A stretch of 6,717 bases of DNA, from contig JAKSPP010000080.1 of NCBI GenBank assembly GCA_024404735.1, positions 1 through 6,717 of the forward strand. Reading direction: 5' to 3'. The position numbers and the translations under genes are program-made. Below, in pieces: positions 1-6,150 of the stretch (position 1 is the first letter of the stretch; every line of letters starts with the position of its first letter). This stretch comes from Oscillospiraceae bacterium. Lineage in GTDB: Bacteria; Bacillota; Clostridia; Oscillospirales; Oscillospiraceae. The notes below the pieces were generated by a model. It had not been told where the DNA came from and did no database searches. It worked only from the letters and a program-made list of their open reading frames with translations.

Positions 1-761
1 ATGAATCGAAGCGCGGTGTATTGTTTGGTGTTGGGCTTGGTGCGGTTGTAGCGGCAATCATTCTCTATGTGATTTTCAGAAAAGAGAATTCACCCGTTGA
101 GGCAGGTAAGAGAACAGAGGTTAAAAACTATTTTCCTTCCTATATGCTCCTTTTAACGGTTCTTCTTCTCATTGCGGCATCGTTCTTCCCCAACAGACCC
201 TCTCTGACAAACGGTATTATCTGTACGGTTCTTATGATAGCATGTGTCGTGCAGAACTATTTCAGAACAAAAACCCTTAAAGGCTTTACCCGTGCCTTTA
301 CGGAAATAGATTTTGAGACATGTCTGCTTCTTCTTGGCCTTTTTATCGTTGTAGGAGGTATAACGGCCGCAGGTGTGGTTGATGCCATTGCAAGGCTATT
401 TGCAAAGGTAGGCAACGGAAATGTGTTTCTCATCTATACAATTGTTGTATGGGCAAGTGTAATAATCTCTGCCTTTATAGATAACATTCCTTATGTTGCA
501 ACGATGCTCCCCGTTATGCAGGGCCTTGCATCGGAGATGGGCCTTGACCCGACGGTTTTGTATTTCGGTCTCCTTATCGGGGCAACTCTCGGAGGAAACC
601 TTACCCCTGTGGGAGCTTCCGCAAATATTACAGGCATCGGTATGCTCCGCAAGGAGGGCTGTGAGGTAAGAAATACCGACTTTATGAAAATCGGCGTTCC
701 ATTTACTCTTGCGGCAGTAGTTACGGGCTATCTGTTTGTCTGGTTTTTCTACGGAGTATGA
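1..761 (+). CDS. ArsB/NhaD-type (SLC13-like) membrane permease, C-terminal part, 5' truncated by window edge
   Basis: This is an integral membrane transporter of the ion transporter superfamily (ArsB/NhaD/SLC13-like), whose members move anions such as di- or tricarboxylates or arsenite, or exchange Na+/H+. The reading frame is open to the left edge (first whole codon at 3), so the TTG at 21 is not a credible start and the N-terminal half lies outside. About 252 residues are visible, with roughly seven hydrophobic stretches, including nt 18-80, 140-190, 213-263, about 315-370, 420-480, 560-600 and 690-758. Family signatures are the FIDNIP segment (nt 474-491), like the conserved S-A-F-x-D-N-x-P helix break, and GGNLTPVGASANIT (nt 591-632), like the G-G-N-x-T-x-x-G-A-S-A-N re-entrant motif. 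The protein ends at a TGA 39 bp before the glycyl radical enzyme start, with no terminator between, so co-transcription is likely. The substrate cannot be read from this fragment; an anion related to the neighbouring enzyme is inference. Confidence 0.85.
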   Translation, partial: ESKRGVLFGVGLGAVVAAIILYVIFRKENSPVEAGKRTEVKNYFPSYMLLLTVLLLIAASFFPNRPSLTNGIICTVLMIACVVQNYFRTKTLKGFTRAFTEIDFETCLLLLGLFIVVGGITAAGVVDAIARLFAKVGNGNVFLIYTIVVWASVIISAFIDNIPYVATMLPVMQGLASEMGLDPTVLYFGLLIGATLGGNLTPVGASANITGIGMLRKEGCEVRNTDFMKIGVPFTLAAVVTGYLFVWFFYGV

Positions 762-787
762 TTTCACTTTAATATACAGATAATTAT

Positions 788-792
788 GGAGG
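788..792 (+). promoter_or_regulatory. Ribosome binding site GGAGG that fixes the start of the glycyl radical enzyme
   Basis: GGAGG lies 8 nt before ATG 801. The upstream in-frame ATG at 786 overlaps this Shine-Dalgarno sequence and has no site of its own, so 801 is the better start. Confidence 0.85.
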
Positions 793-800
793 TTCAATCT

Positions 801-3260
801 ATGTATAAATTCAAAAGTGTCTCTCCGCGAATGAAGCTTATGCACGAAAAAGTGCGCGAGCGTGTATATTATGTTGATTGTGAGCGTTCAATCATTACTA
901 CGGAAGCAAGCAAAAAATACGAGTATGCCCTTCCCACAATAAAGAATGCCCTGATTTTCAGAGAGCTGTGTGAAAGACAGACGGTCAGGGTAGAGGACTG
1001 GGAATTACTTGTTGCCAACAATACAAAGTACTTCTGTGGAATAAGAATAGACCCACGATGGGGAAGCGGAGGCGGCCCCGGAGCCTTCTATGTCCATTGT
1101 GCGGACAGTGGTGCGTGGCCTAAAGGAGAGGACGGAAATTACCACAACCCCGAATCCGATGAGCTCAGGATTGTAATGAAGTCCGAAGATGTTGAGGGCC
1201 TTCGCGGCCTTATTCCTTACTGGCAGGGAAAAGGACTTGATGAAATTGCCAGAGCCTGGCATCCGGAGGGCTTTGACGAGCTTGAAAAGCTTGGAGTTCG
1301 TTCCTTCGGTGAAAACGGTCCTATGGCGATGATGCCTGCCGGACATTCAACCCCGGGACATGAAAAAATACTCAGAGTCGGTTACGCGGCAATAAAGGCA
1401 GAAGCCAGAGCCTGGCTTGATGAGCACAAGAACAATATGATGGGTGACGATGCAGAGAAATGCATTTTCTACTCATCCGTTGAAATCGTCTGTGACGGAG
1501 CCATTACTCTTCTTAAGCGTTATGGTCTTGCATGTTACGAAAAGGCTAAAGAAGAAAAAGATGAGAAGCGTCGGGCCGAGCTTATTAAAATGGGAGACAA
1601 TCTCATCCACATCTCGGAAAAGCCCGCCGAGACATTCCACCAGGCATGTCAGCAGACTCTGCTTTATGAGTATATGATTACTATGGCCGGAATGGGAGAC
1701 ATAGGCTCATTCGGTCGTTTTGACCAGTATACCTGGCCATATCTTAAGTCGGATCTTGAGAAGGGCATATTAACCGAAGAAGAGGCTCAGGAGATAGTTG
1801 ACTGCTTCTTTATGAAGGTTAACAGCTTCTATAATGGCGGAACGGGCCCTCTTGTTGTTATCATCGGAATAGGCAATACCTACCTTCATACAACAGTGGG
1901 AGGCGTTAATCCGGACACAGGTGAGGACGCATCAAATCCCGTTACCTATATGGTTCTCGAAACTCTCGGCCGACTCTCTCTGCATGACCCCACGGTATCT
2001 CTCCGTGTCAATAAGAACACCCCGGAAAAGCTGTGGGAGTGTGCCATTGAAGTAAACAAAATTGTCGGCGGTCTGCCTCTTTTCCAGAACGATGAGGTCA
2101 TTATTCCCGCTGCTCAGCGTGAGCTTGGTTTCTCTCTCCGTGATGCCAGAGACTACGCACTTATTGGCTGCCAGGAAATAACAGGCTCCGGTAATGACTA
2201 TGCTGCCGGAAACGGAACCAATCCTCCTGAGGCCTATACCCAGTATTCAACCATTCTCAATATGGCAATCAATAATGGTAAAAATCCCTTTAACGGAGCT
2301 CAGTGTGAGGTTAAAACAGGCTATCTTTATGAGATGAATTCGATTGAAGAGGTTAAGGAGGCTTTTGTAAAGATTGCTTCCTATGTTCTTAAGGCACAGG
2401 TAAGCCTTGAAAACTTCATTGAGAGCATTTATATGCACTATGACAGATATCCGATTCTTTCAATTTCCATGGAGGGATGTATGGAAAGCGGAAAGGATGT
2501 AGTATGCGGTGGTGCAAAATATAACTCCTTCGGCTCTACTGCCGTCGGTCTTGCGACCGTTGCCGACAGTATAACCACAATAAAGTATATGTGCTTTGAT
2601 AAGAAGCTATGTACAACAAGAGAACTTTATGATGCTGTAATGGCAAACTGGGAAGGCTATGAAGAGCTCCGCCAGAAGGTTTTAAGCTTAGTTCCTCACT
2701 TCGGCAATGCCGATGATTATGCCGACTGCGAAATGAAGTGGGTTACAGAAGCCTATTATAACATCTGTAAGGAGTGCTCCTCTGCCCGCTCAAAGATATT
2801 TAAGGGTGGCCTTTACGGTGCTGCAAGTCACGTTTCTCAGGGCTATACAACATGGGCAACTCCGGACGGAAGAAAAACGGGAATGCCCCTTGCCGATGCT
2901 GCTTCTCCCGCACAGGGCCGTGATAAGCTCGGCCCCACAGCCGTCCTGAAGTCTGCGCTTTGTTATGACCACAGTAAGTTTATGAACGGCCTTGCACTTA
3001 ATATCCGCATTCATCCTACAGTCCTTTCCGGAGCCGACGGCATTGAAAAGGTCAGGGATTTGACAAGAAGCTATCTCGATGCAGGCGGAATGGAGGTCCA
3101 GTACAATATTGTGTCCACAGAAACCCTGCGTAAGGCACAGGAAAATCCCACTGAATACAGAGATCTTGTTGTCCGTATAGCAGGCTATTCCGCATATTTT
3201 GTTGAATTGTCCCACGACTGTCAGAATGATGTTATTTCCAGAAATGAACATTCTTTTTGA
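801..3260 (+). CDS. Glycyl radical enzyme (PFL-like family, Cys-X-Glu type), substrate unknown
   Basis: This is a complete 819-residue glycyl radical enzyme of the formate C-acetyltransferase/glycerol dehydratase superfamily, a soluble, oxygen-sensitive enzyme. The PFL-like barrel covers most of the protein and the Gly-radical domain roughly the last 130 residues. The active-site loop reads IGCQEITGSG, with the thiyl Cys at 457 and a Glu at 459. One Cys followed by X-Glu is the pattern of dehydratases, C-X lyases and arylacetate decarboxylases; pyruvate formate-lyase has Cys-Cys. The C-terminal domain has TPDGR (687-691), GPTA (711-714) and the radical loop RIAGYSAYF with Gly795, 24 residues from the end, as expected. 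The loop after Cys457 lacks the Pro of the common GCVEP motif, and GHSTPGHEKIL (181-191) has Gly186 where I recall an Asp in choline and diol dehydratases. I cannot assign a known substrate class. It likely shares an operon with the upstream permease and ends at a strong terminator. The obligatory radical SAM activase is not in the window. Confidence 0.93.
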   Translation: MYKFKSVSPRMKLMHEKVRERVYYVDCERSIITTEASKKYEYALPTIKNALIFRELCERQTVRVEDWELLVANNTKYFCGIRIDPRWGSGGGPGAFYVHCADSGAWPKGEDGNYHNPESDELRIVMKSEDVEGLRGLIPYWQGKGLDEIARAWHPEGFDELEKLGVRSFGENGPMAMMPAGHSTPGHEKILRVGYAAIKAEARAWLDEHKNNMMGDDAEKCIFYSSVEIVCDGAITLLKRYGLACYEKAKEEKDEKRRAELIKMGDNLIHISEKPAETFHQACQQTLLYEYMITMAGMGDIGSFGRFDQYTWPYLKSDLEKGILTEEEAQEIVDCFFMKVNSFYNGGTGPLVVIIGIGNTYLHTTVGGVNPDTGEDASNPVTYMVLETLGRLSLHDPTVSLRVNKNTPEKLWECAIEVNKIVGGLPLFQNDEVIIPAAQRELGFSLRDARDYALIGCQEITGSGNDYAAGNGTNPPEAYTQYSTILNMAINNGKNPFNGAQCEVKTGYLYEMNSIEEVKEAFVKIASYVLKAQVSLENFIESIYMHYDRYPILSISMEGCMESGKDVVCGGAKYNSFGSTAVGLATVADSITTIKYMCFDKKLCTTRELYDAVMANWEGYEELRQKVLSLVPHFGNADDYADCEMKWVTEAYYNICKECSSARSKIFKGGLYGAASHVSQGYTTWATPDGRKTGMPLADAASPAQGRDKLGPTAVLKSALCYDHSKFMNGLALNIRIHPTVLSGADGIEKVRDLTRSYLDAGGMEVQYNIVSTETLRKAQENPTEYRDLVVRIAGYSAYFVELSHDCQNDVISRNEHSF

Positions 3261-3283
3261 TTTTTTATTTGATTTTTAAGATT

Positions 3284-3331
3284 AAAACCATTATACTGTC
3301 GTTGAAAGCAGTATAATGGTTTTTGTTTTTT
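3284..3331 (+). terminator. Rho-independent terminator after the glycyl radical enzyme
   Basis: AAAACCATTATACTG (3284-3298) pairs perfectly over 15 bp with CAGTATAATGGTTTT (3309-3323) around a 10-nt loop. A T tract broken only by G3325 runs to 3331. It lies 23 bp after the stop codon of the enzyme and closes the permease/enzyme transcript. The leading AAAA would also let it work on the other strand, but no minus-strand gene needs it. Confidence 0.9.
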
Positions 3332-3332
3332 G

Positions 3333-3338
3333 TATAAT
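3333..3338 (+). promoter_or_regulatory. Candidate -10 box (TATAAT) for the MoaF-like gene
   Basis: A perfect TATAAT sits just after the terminator T tract, about 65 bp before the start of the MoaF-like gene, which needs its own promoter if the terminator is efficient. No convincing -35 box lies 16-18 bp upstream; the nearest TTGAAA (3302-3307) is 25 bp away, inside the terminator loop. The hexamer could therefore be chance in AT-rich DNA. Confidence 0.3.
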
Positions 3339-3390
3339 AAGCACAAAAGTGATTTAGTATCCGGTATACGTCAATTTCAAATAATTGTTT

Positions 3391-3395
3391 GGAGG
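3391..3395 (+). promoter_or_regulatory. Ribosome binding site GGAGG that fixes the start of the MoaF-like gene
   Basis: GGAGG lies 7 nt before ATG 3403. The earlier in-frame TTG at 3385 precedes this site and has none of its own, so it is rejected as the start. Confidence 0.85.
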
Positions 3396-3402
3396 CAGGG
3401 CT

Positions 3403-5178
3403 ATGTTTTTTACAAAATACAATCCCATGACGGGCGAAGAGGTTGAGAAAAAGGTAGCAGAGGCGGATAGGGCCTCAGGCGGAAATACCCCTGCAGACTT
3501 AATAGGAAAGCATTTTTCTCTGAAGCTTGAGGGTAATTTTGCTCCTTCTCAGCTTGAATATACTATTACCGATGATAAAAACCTTCTTGTTAAGGAAAAC
3601 GGAGGAGAGTACAAGGCATTTTACTCTTCCGTAACCCTCGGAAGAATGGCACTTATAACTCATATCGTTCCGGGAACGAGCAGAGGCTGGCATCTGGTTA
3701 TTGACACCAAAACACGCCTTGTAACTGTATTTGAAACCTGGTTTGGCGTAACGGTTCCCGTCGGAATGGACCTTTTCGGCAAAACTCCGCCCACGGGCTA
3801 CAGGGATATTCCCCGCGAGGTTCAGCGTGAATACTATTTCGGATGGGCTGATTTCGGTGACGGTAATAAGCCGGAGGGACTCCATACGAATACCAATCGG
3901 CTTGAGGGACGCGGTTATCACTGGAGCTTTTCAAACGGAGAAGAAATCCTGACATTCTTCCCCAGCCTGTGCAGCTCTACGGGTGTTGAACTCGGTAATG
4001 AAATGGGAGGAATTACAATGACCAACAGCTCCGACTATGTCAGGGTTGATGATGAGTATTACATTGTCACAAGAGGCGAGCCCGAAATGGGCGGAAAATT
4101 CCGCGTTGAAATCATTGATGCCTTTGATAATAAAGCGGCCGGAATGCTGCTTGGATTTACAGAGACAGATGAGTTTGTTTATGAAATGCATTATGCAGAC
4201 CTTGAAATAACCGGCGATGCAGCACATCTTGAGGGCATCTTCGATTTCGGAGATAAGGCAAGACCAATGGCAAATCCCGACAAAAAGGGAGCAAGATATG
4301 CTTACAGACCAATGGATATAGATGTTCCCATGAGTCATGAGGAAGCAATTGCAAAGGCAGATTCCGCTCAGCACATTTTTGAAACCGACGGGCCTAATAT
4401 CATGGCCAGTAAAAACAATCTTCCTTTCTCCGATGCCCTTGTGGGAAAGAGCTTCAGAATAAAGCTTGACAGAGAAAAGTATGCTCCCGCCCCATGGACA
4501 GGGGACGGCAGTGAGATTTATGAATATGAGGTTATTAGCAAGGATATTCTTAAATGGCGTATCCCCGGAGGGCAGTGGCAGGAGGAAAAGTATATCTGCT
4601 ATGAGCCTGCAAAGAATCTTTTCTTCTTCTCCCATATGATGACAGGGGAACCCGATTACGCTAACCTTACAAATGCAATTGACTTTTCAAACGGTCTTGC
4701 GACCACAATAAAAGCACAGATAGGAAACTGGCACAGTGAGTGGGAAATAGGCTCTCAGGTCCGTTTCGGTGTTCTTGAATACGGCGATATTAAGCCTCCC
4801 TTTGCAAGGAGACATCATTTTACGGATGACCTTATCGGCAGATGCTATTCCTGGACATATTCCGCGTCTATGAGCTCAATTCATATATATTCAAGTCCCG
4901 AGAGCTATAGCTGGACGATTTTTGCAAAGGATAACAGTGGCGGCGGAACCTGGTCCAGCCCGTGCTATTATATAAAGCTTCGTGAAGATGCCTATATCTT
5001 CCAGTGGGTTGAGGAAAACTGCAATGGTATGCAGGGCCTCGTTGTAATTAACCCGAGAATACTTCACGACGGCGGTTTCTTCTATGGTGTCGGTAGAAAC
5101 GGCTTGTCTCTCTCCATTACAGGTGCCTTTGGAAGAGATCTTGGGCGCTTTGACATTAAAAAGTATTTTTTGAGATAA
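3403..5178 (+). CDS. MoaF-like protein with a tandem internal duplication (four lipocalin-like domains)
   Basis: This 591-residue protein has no signal peptide or membrane segment, so it is probably cytoplasmic. I recognise the MoaF family (molybdenum cofactor biosynthesis F, lipocalin/calycin-like N and C domains). The C-terminal part is the clearest: RHHFTDDLIGRCYSWTYS (about 469-486) followed by YYIKL, YIFQW and a Gly-rich F-F-Y-G-V strand matches the MoaF C domain. An N-type domain begins at DALVGKSF (344-351). The same order occurs in the first half: ADLIGKHF (31-38), then LEGRGYHWSF (167-176) with DYVRVDDEYYIV further on. Halves are offset by about 310 residues, so the layout is N-C-N-C; a typical MoaF is, as I recall, about 260-280 residues, one N-C pair. 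The biochemical role of MoaF is not established despite its name, so ligand binding or catalysis is open. It is downstream of the glycyl radical enzyme but separated by a terminator, so a shared pathway is only inference. Confidence 0.75.
   Translation: MFFTKYNPMTGEEVEKKVAEADRASGGNTPADLIGKHFSLKLEGNFAPSQLEYTITDDKNLLVKENGGEYKAFYSSVTLGRMALITHIVPGTSRGWHLVIDTKTRLVTVFETWFGVTVPVGMDLFGKTPPTGYRDIPREVQREYYFGWADFGDGNKPEGLHTNTNRLEGRGYHWSFSNGEEILTFFPSLCSSTGVELGNEMGGITMTNSSDYVRVDDEYYIVTRGEPEMGGKFRVEIIDAFDNKAAGMLLGFTETDEFVYEMHYADLEITGDAAHLEGIFDFGDKARPMANPDKKGARYAYRPMDIDVPMSHEEAIAKADSAQHIFETDGPNIMASKNNLPFSDALVGKSFRIKLDREKYAPAPWTGDGSEIYEYEVISKDILKWRIPGGQWQEEKYICYEPAKNLFFFSHMMTGEPDYANLTNAIDFSNGLATTIKAQIGNWHSEWEIGSQVRFGVLEYGDIKPPFARRHHFTDDLIGRCYSWTYSASMSSIHIYSSPESYSWTIFAKDNSGGGTWSSPCYYIKLREDAYIFQWVEENCNGMQGLVVINPRILHDGGFFYGVGRNGLSLSITGAFGRDLGRFDIKKYFLR
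3496..4254 (+). repeat. First MoaF-like unit of the protein-level tandem duplication
   Basis: Residues 32-284 of the MoaF-like protein contain an N-type domain starting DLIGKHFSLKL and a C-type domain starting LEGRGYHWSF at residue 167. It is degenerate relative to the second unit: similar at marker motifs and domain order, not at DNA level. The boundaries are approximate. Confidence 0.6.
4432..5154 (+). repeat. Second MoaF-like unit of the protein-level tandem duplication
   Basis: Residues 344-584 repeat the N-then-C layout: DALVGKSFRIKL at 344 and LIGRCYSWTYS at 477. The offsets to the first unit are 313 residues at the N-domain marker and 310 at the C-domain marker. This copy is closer to canonical MoaF. 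The boundaries are approximate. Confidence 0.65.
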
Positions 5179-5188
5179 ATACAATAAC

Positions 5189-5224
5189 AAATCGGCGGCA
5201 TTCTTTTTTGAATGCCGCCGATTT
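5189..5224. terminator. Bidirectional intrinsic terminator between convergent genes
   Basis: AAATCGGCGGCATTC (5189-5203) pairs perfectly over 15 bp with GAATGCCGCCGATTT (5210-5224) around a loop of six T. It lies 10 bp after the MoaF-like stop and 32 bp beyond the folD stop on the other strand. AT-only tracts flank both sides, so it can end transcription from both directions. Confidence 0.9.
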
Positions 5225-5256
5225 ATTTATATCATTTTTAAGGATTTTGGACCGCT

Positions 5257-6135
5257 TTAGCCGAGAGTACGCTCTGCAGCCTCAACAACGTGGCTTATAA
5301 GAACAACGTTGGTAACACCGCCGACACCGCCGGGAACAGGAGTGATGGCATCAACAATAGGCTCAACCTCTGCAAATACGGCATCGCCTGCCATACCGCC
5401 CTTGCCCTTGGAGGTAACCTTTTCGGGATCCCAGTTCATGGAAACATCGATAACAACCTGGCCGGGACGGACGAAGTCCTTGGTAAGAGACTTGAGAACG
5501 CCCGCTGCGGATACGATAATATCTGCATTTTTAGCTACTTCTGCAATATTCTGAGTTTTGGTATGACAAACTGTAACTGTTGCGTTCTTTGCAAGAAGCA
5601 TCATAGCTGCGGGCTTGCCTACAACAAGGCTTCTGCCGATTACAACTGCATTTTTGCCCTTGCAGTCAATTCCGTAGTAGTCCAGAATCTCCATGCAGGC
5701 CTGAGGAGTGCAGGGGGCAAAGCCAAGCTTCTTTCCTGTGAAAACACCGGAGTTGGACAGGTCTGTCATGCAGTCGATATCCTTCTCGGCCTTCAGGCGG
5801 TTGCAGATTTCATCCTGGTCTGCCTTAAGGTGTGCGGGAAGGGGACGGAAAAGAAGAACACCGTGGATACTGCTGTCTTCGTTGACGGCTTCGATTTTGG
5901 CGATTAAGTCTTCCTTGGAAACGTCCTCGGGAAGAACAAATACCTCTGTCTCAATGCCAACCTCTTCTGCACGCTTGAGAGCACCGCGCTCATAGGAAAG
6001 GTCGGAGGGATTTTCACCGCAGCGGATTATTCCCAGCTTAGGGGATACGCCCTTGCCCTTAAGCTCGGCAACCTTTGCCTGAAGCTTTTCAACCATTGCA
6101 GCGGTGACTTCTTTTGCCAGTAACTGCTTTGCCAT
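5257..6135 (-). CDS. folD: FolD: methylenetetrahydrofolate dehydrogenase (annotated family: dehydrogenase/cyclohydrolase)
   Basis: This cytoplasmic enzyme of one-carbon metabolism oxidises 5,10-methylene-THF to 5,10-methenyl-THF with NAD(P)+; typical family members also hydrolyse methenyl- to 10-formyl-THF. At 292 residues it is full length (E. coli FolD is 288). Visible family motifs are PCTP (141-144), the nucleotide-binding loop GRSLVVGKP (167-175), KDID with Asp121, and ITPVPGGVGGVT near the C-terminus. The substrate-site motifs differ from the E. coli type. After Tyr48 the sequence reads YERGALKR, so the residue four after Tyr (Lys54 in E. coli, Lys56 in human) is Ala52, and VLLFRPLP puts Phe96 where Q-x-P-L-P has its Gln. 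I believe this variant is common in Clostridia, and it suggests weak or no cyclohydrolase activity. The start ATG has AGGAGG 9 nt upstream. The gene is 14 bp downstream of fchA, which supplies the cyclohydrolase, so the two form an operon. Confidence 0.94.
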   Translation of the reverse strand: MAKQLLAKEVTAAMVEKLQAKVAELKGKGVSPKLGIIRCGENPSDLSYERGALKRAEEVGIETEVFVLPEDVSKEDLIAKIEAVNEDSSIHGVLLFRPLPAHLKADQDEICNRLKAEKDIDCMTDLSNSGVFTGKKLGFAPCTPQACMEILDYYGIDCKGKNAVVIGRSLVVGKPAAMMLLAKNATVTVCHTKTQNIAEVAKNADIIVSAAGVLKSLTKDFVRPGQVVIDVSMNWDPEKVTSKGKGGMAGDAVFAEVEPIVDAITPVPGGVGGVTNVVLISHVVEAAERTLG

Positions 6136-6144
6136 TTTTAATAT

Positions 6145-6150
6145 CCTCCT
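6145..6150 (-). promoter_or_regulatory. Ribosome binding site AGGAGG of folD, overlapping the fchA stop codon
   Basis: On the minus strand the fchA stop runs straight into the site as TAAGGAGG, with 9 nt to the folD ATG. This layout suggests translational coupling of fchA and folD. Confidence 0.85.

Noticed and set aside
396..845. 149-codon minus-strand open frame over the permease and the glycyl radical enzyme start
   Set aside because: It covers two real genes on the opposite strand and has no plausible start signal or domain.
801..3260. Pyruvate formate-lyase (pflB) as the identity of the glycyl radical enzyme, with formate feeding the adjacent folate genes
   Set aside because: Pyruvate formate-lyase needs adjacent Cys-Cys in the active site; here it is Gly-Cys-Gln-Glu. 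The folate operon is also convergent and separately transcribed, so formate supply by this enzyme is not supported.
3356..3371. Possible operator GTATCCGGTATAC-like palindrome upstream of the MoaF-like gene
   Set aside because: On pairing the two arms the symmetry fails near the centre, so it is not a true inverted repeat.
3931..4635. 234-codon minus-strand open frame inside the MoaF-like gene
   Set aside because: It is antisense to a gene with a good ribosome site and family motifs; the translation has no recognisable domain.
3403..5178. Molybdenum cofactor biosynthesis as the role of the MoaF-like protein
   Set aside because: The family name alone suggests it. No other cofactor gene or molybdoenzyme is in the window and the family's function is not established.
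5290..5907. Long plus-strand open frame opposite folD (205 codons)
   Set aside because: It is the antisense of a clear full-length FolD; the peptide looks like no known family and no ribosome site precedes it.
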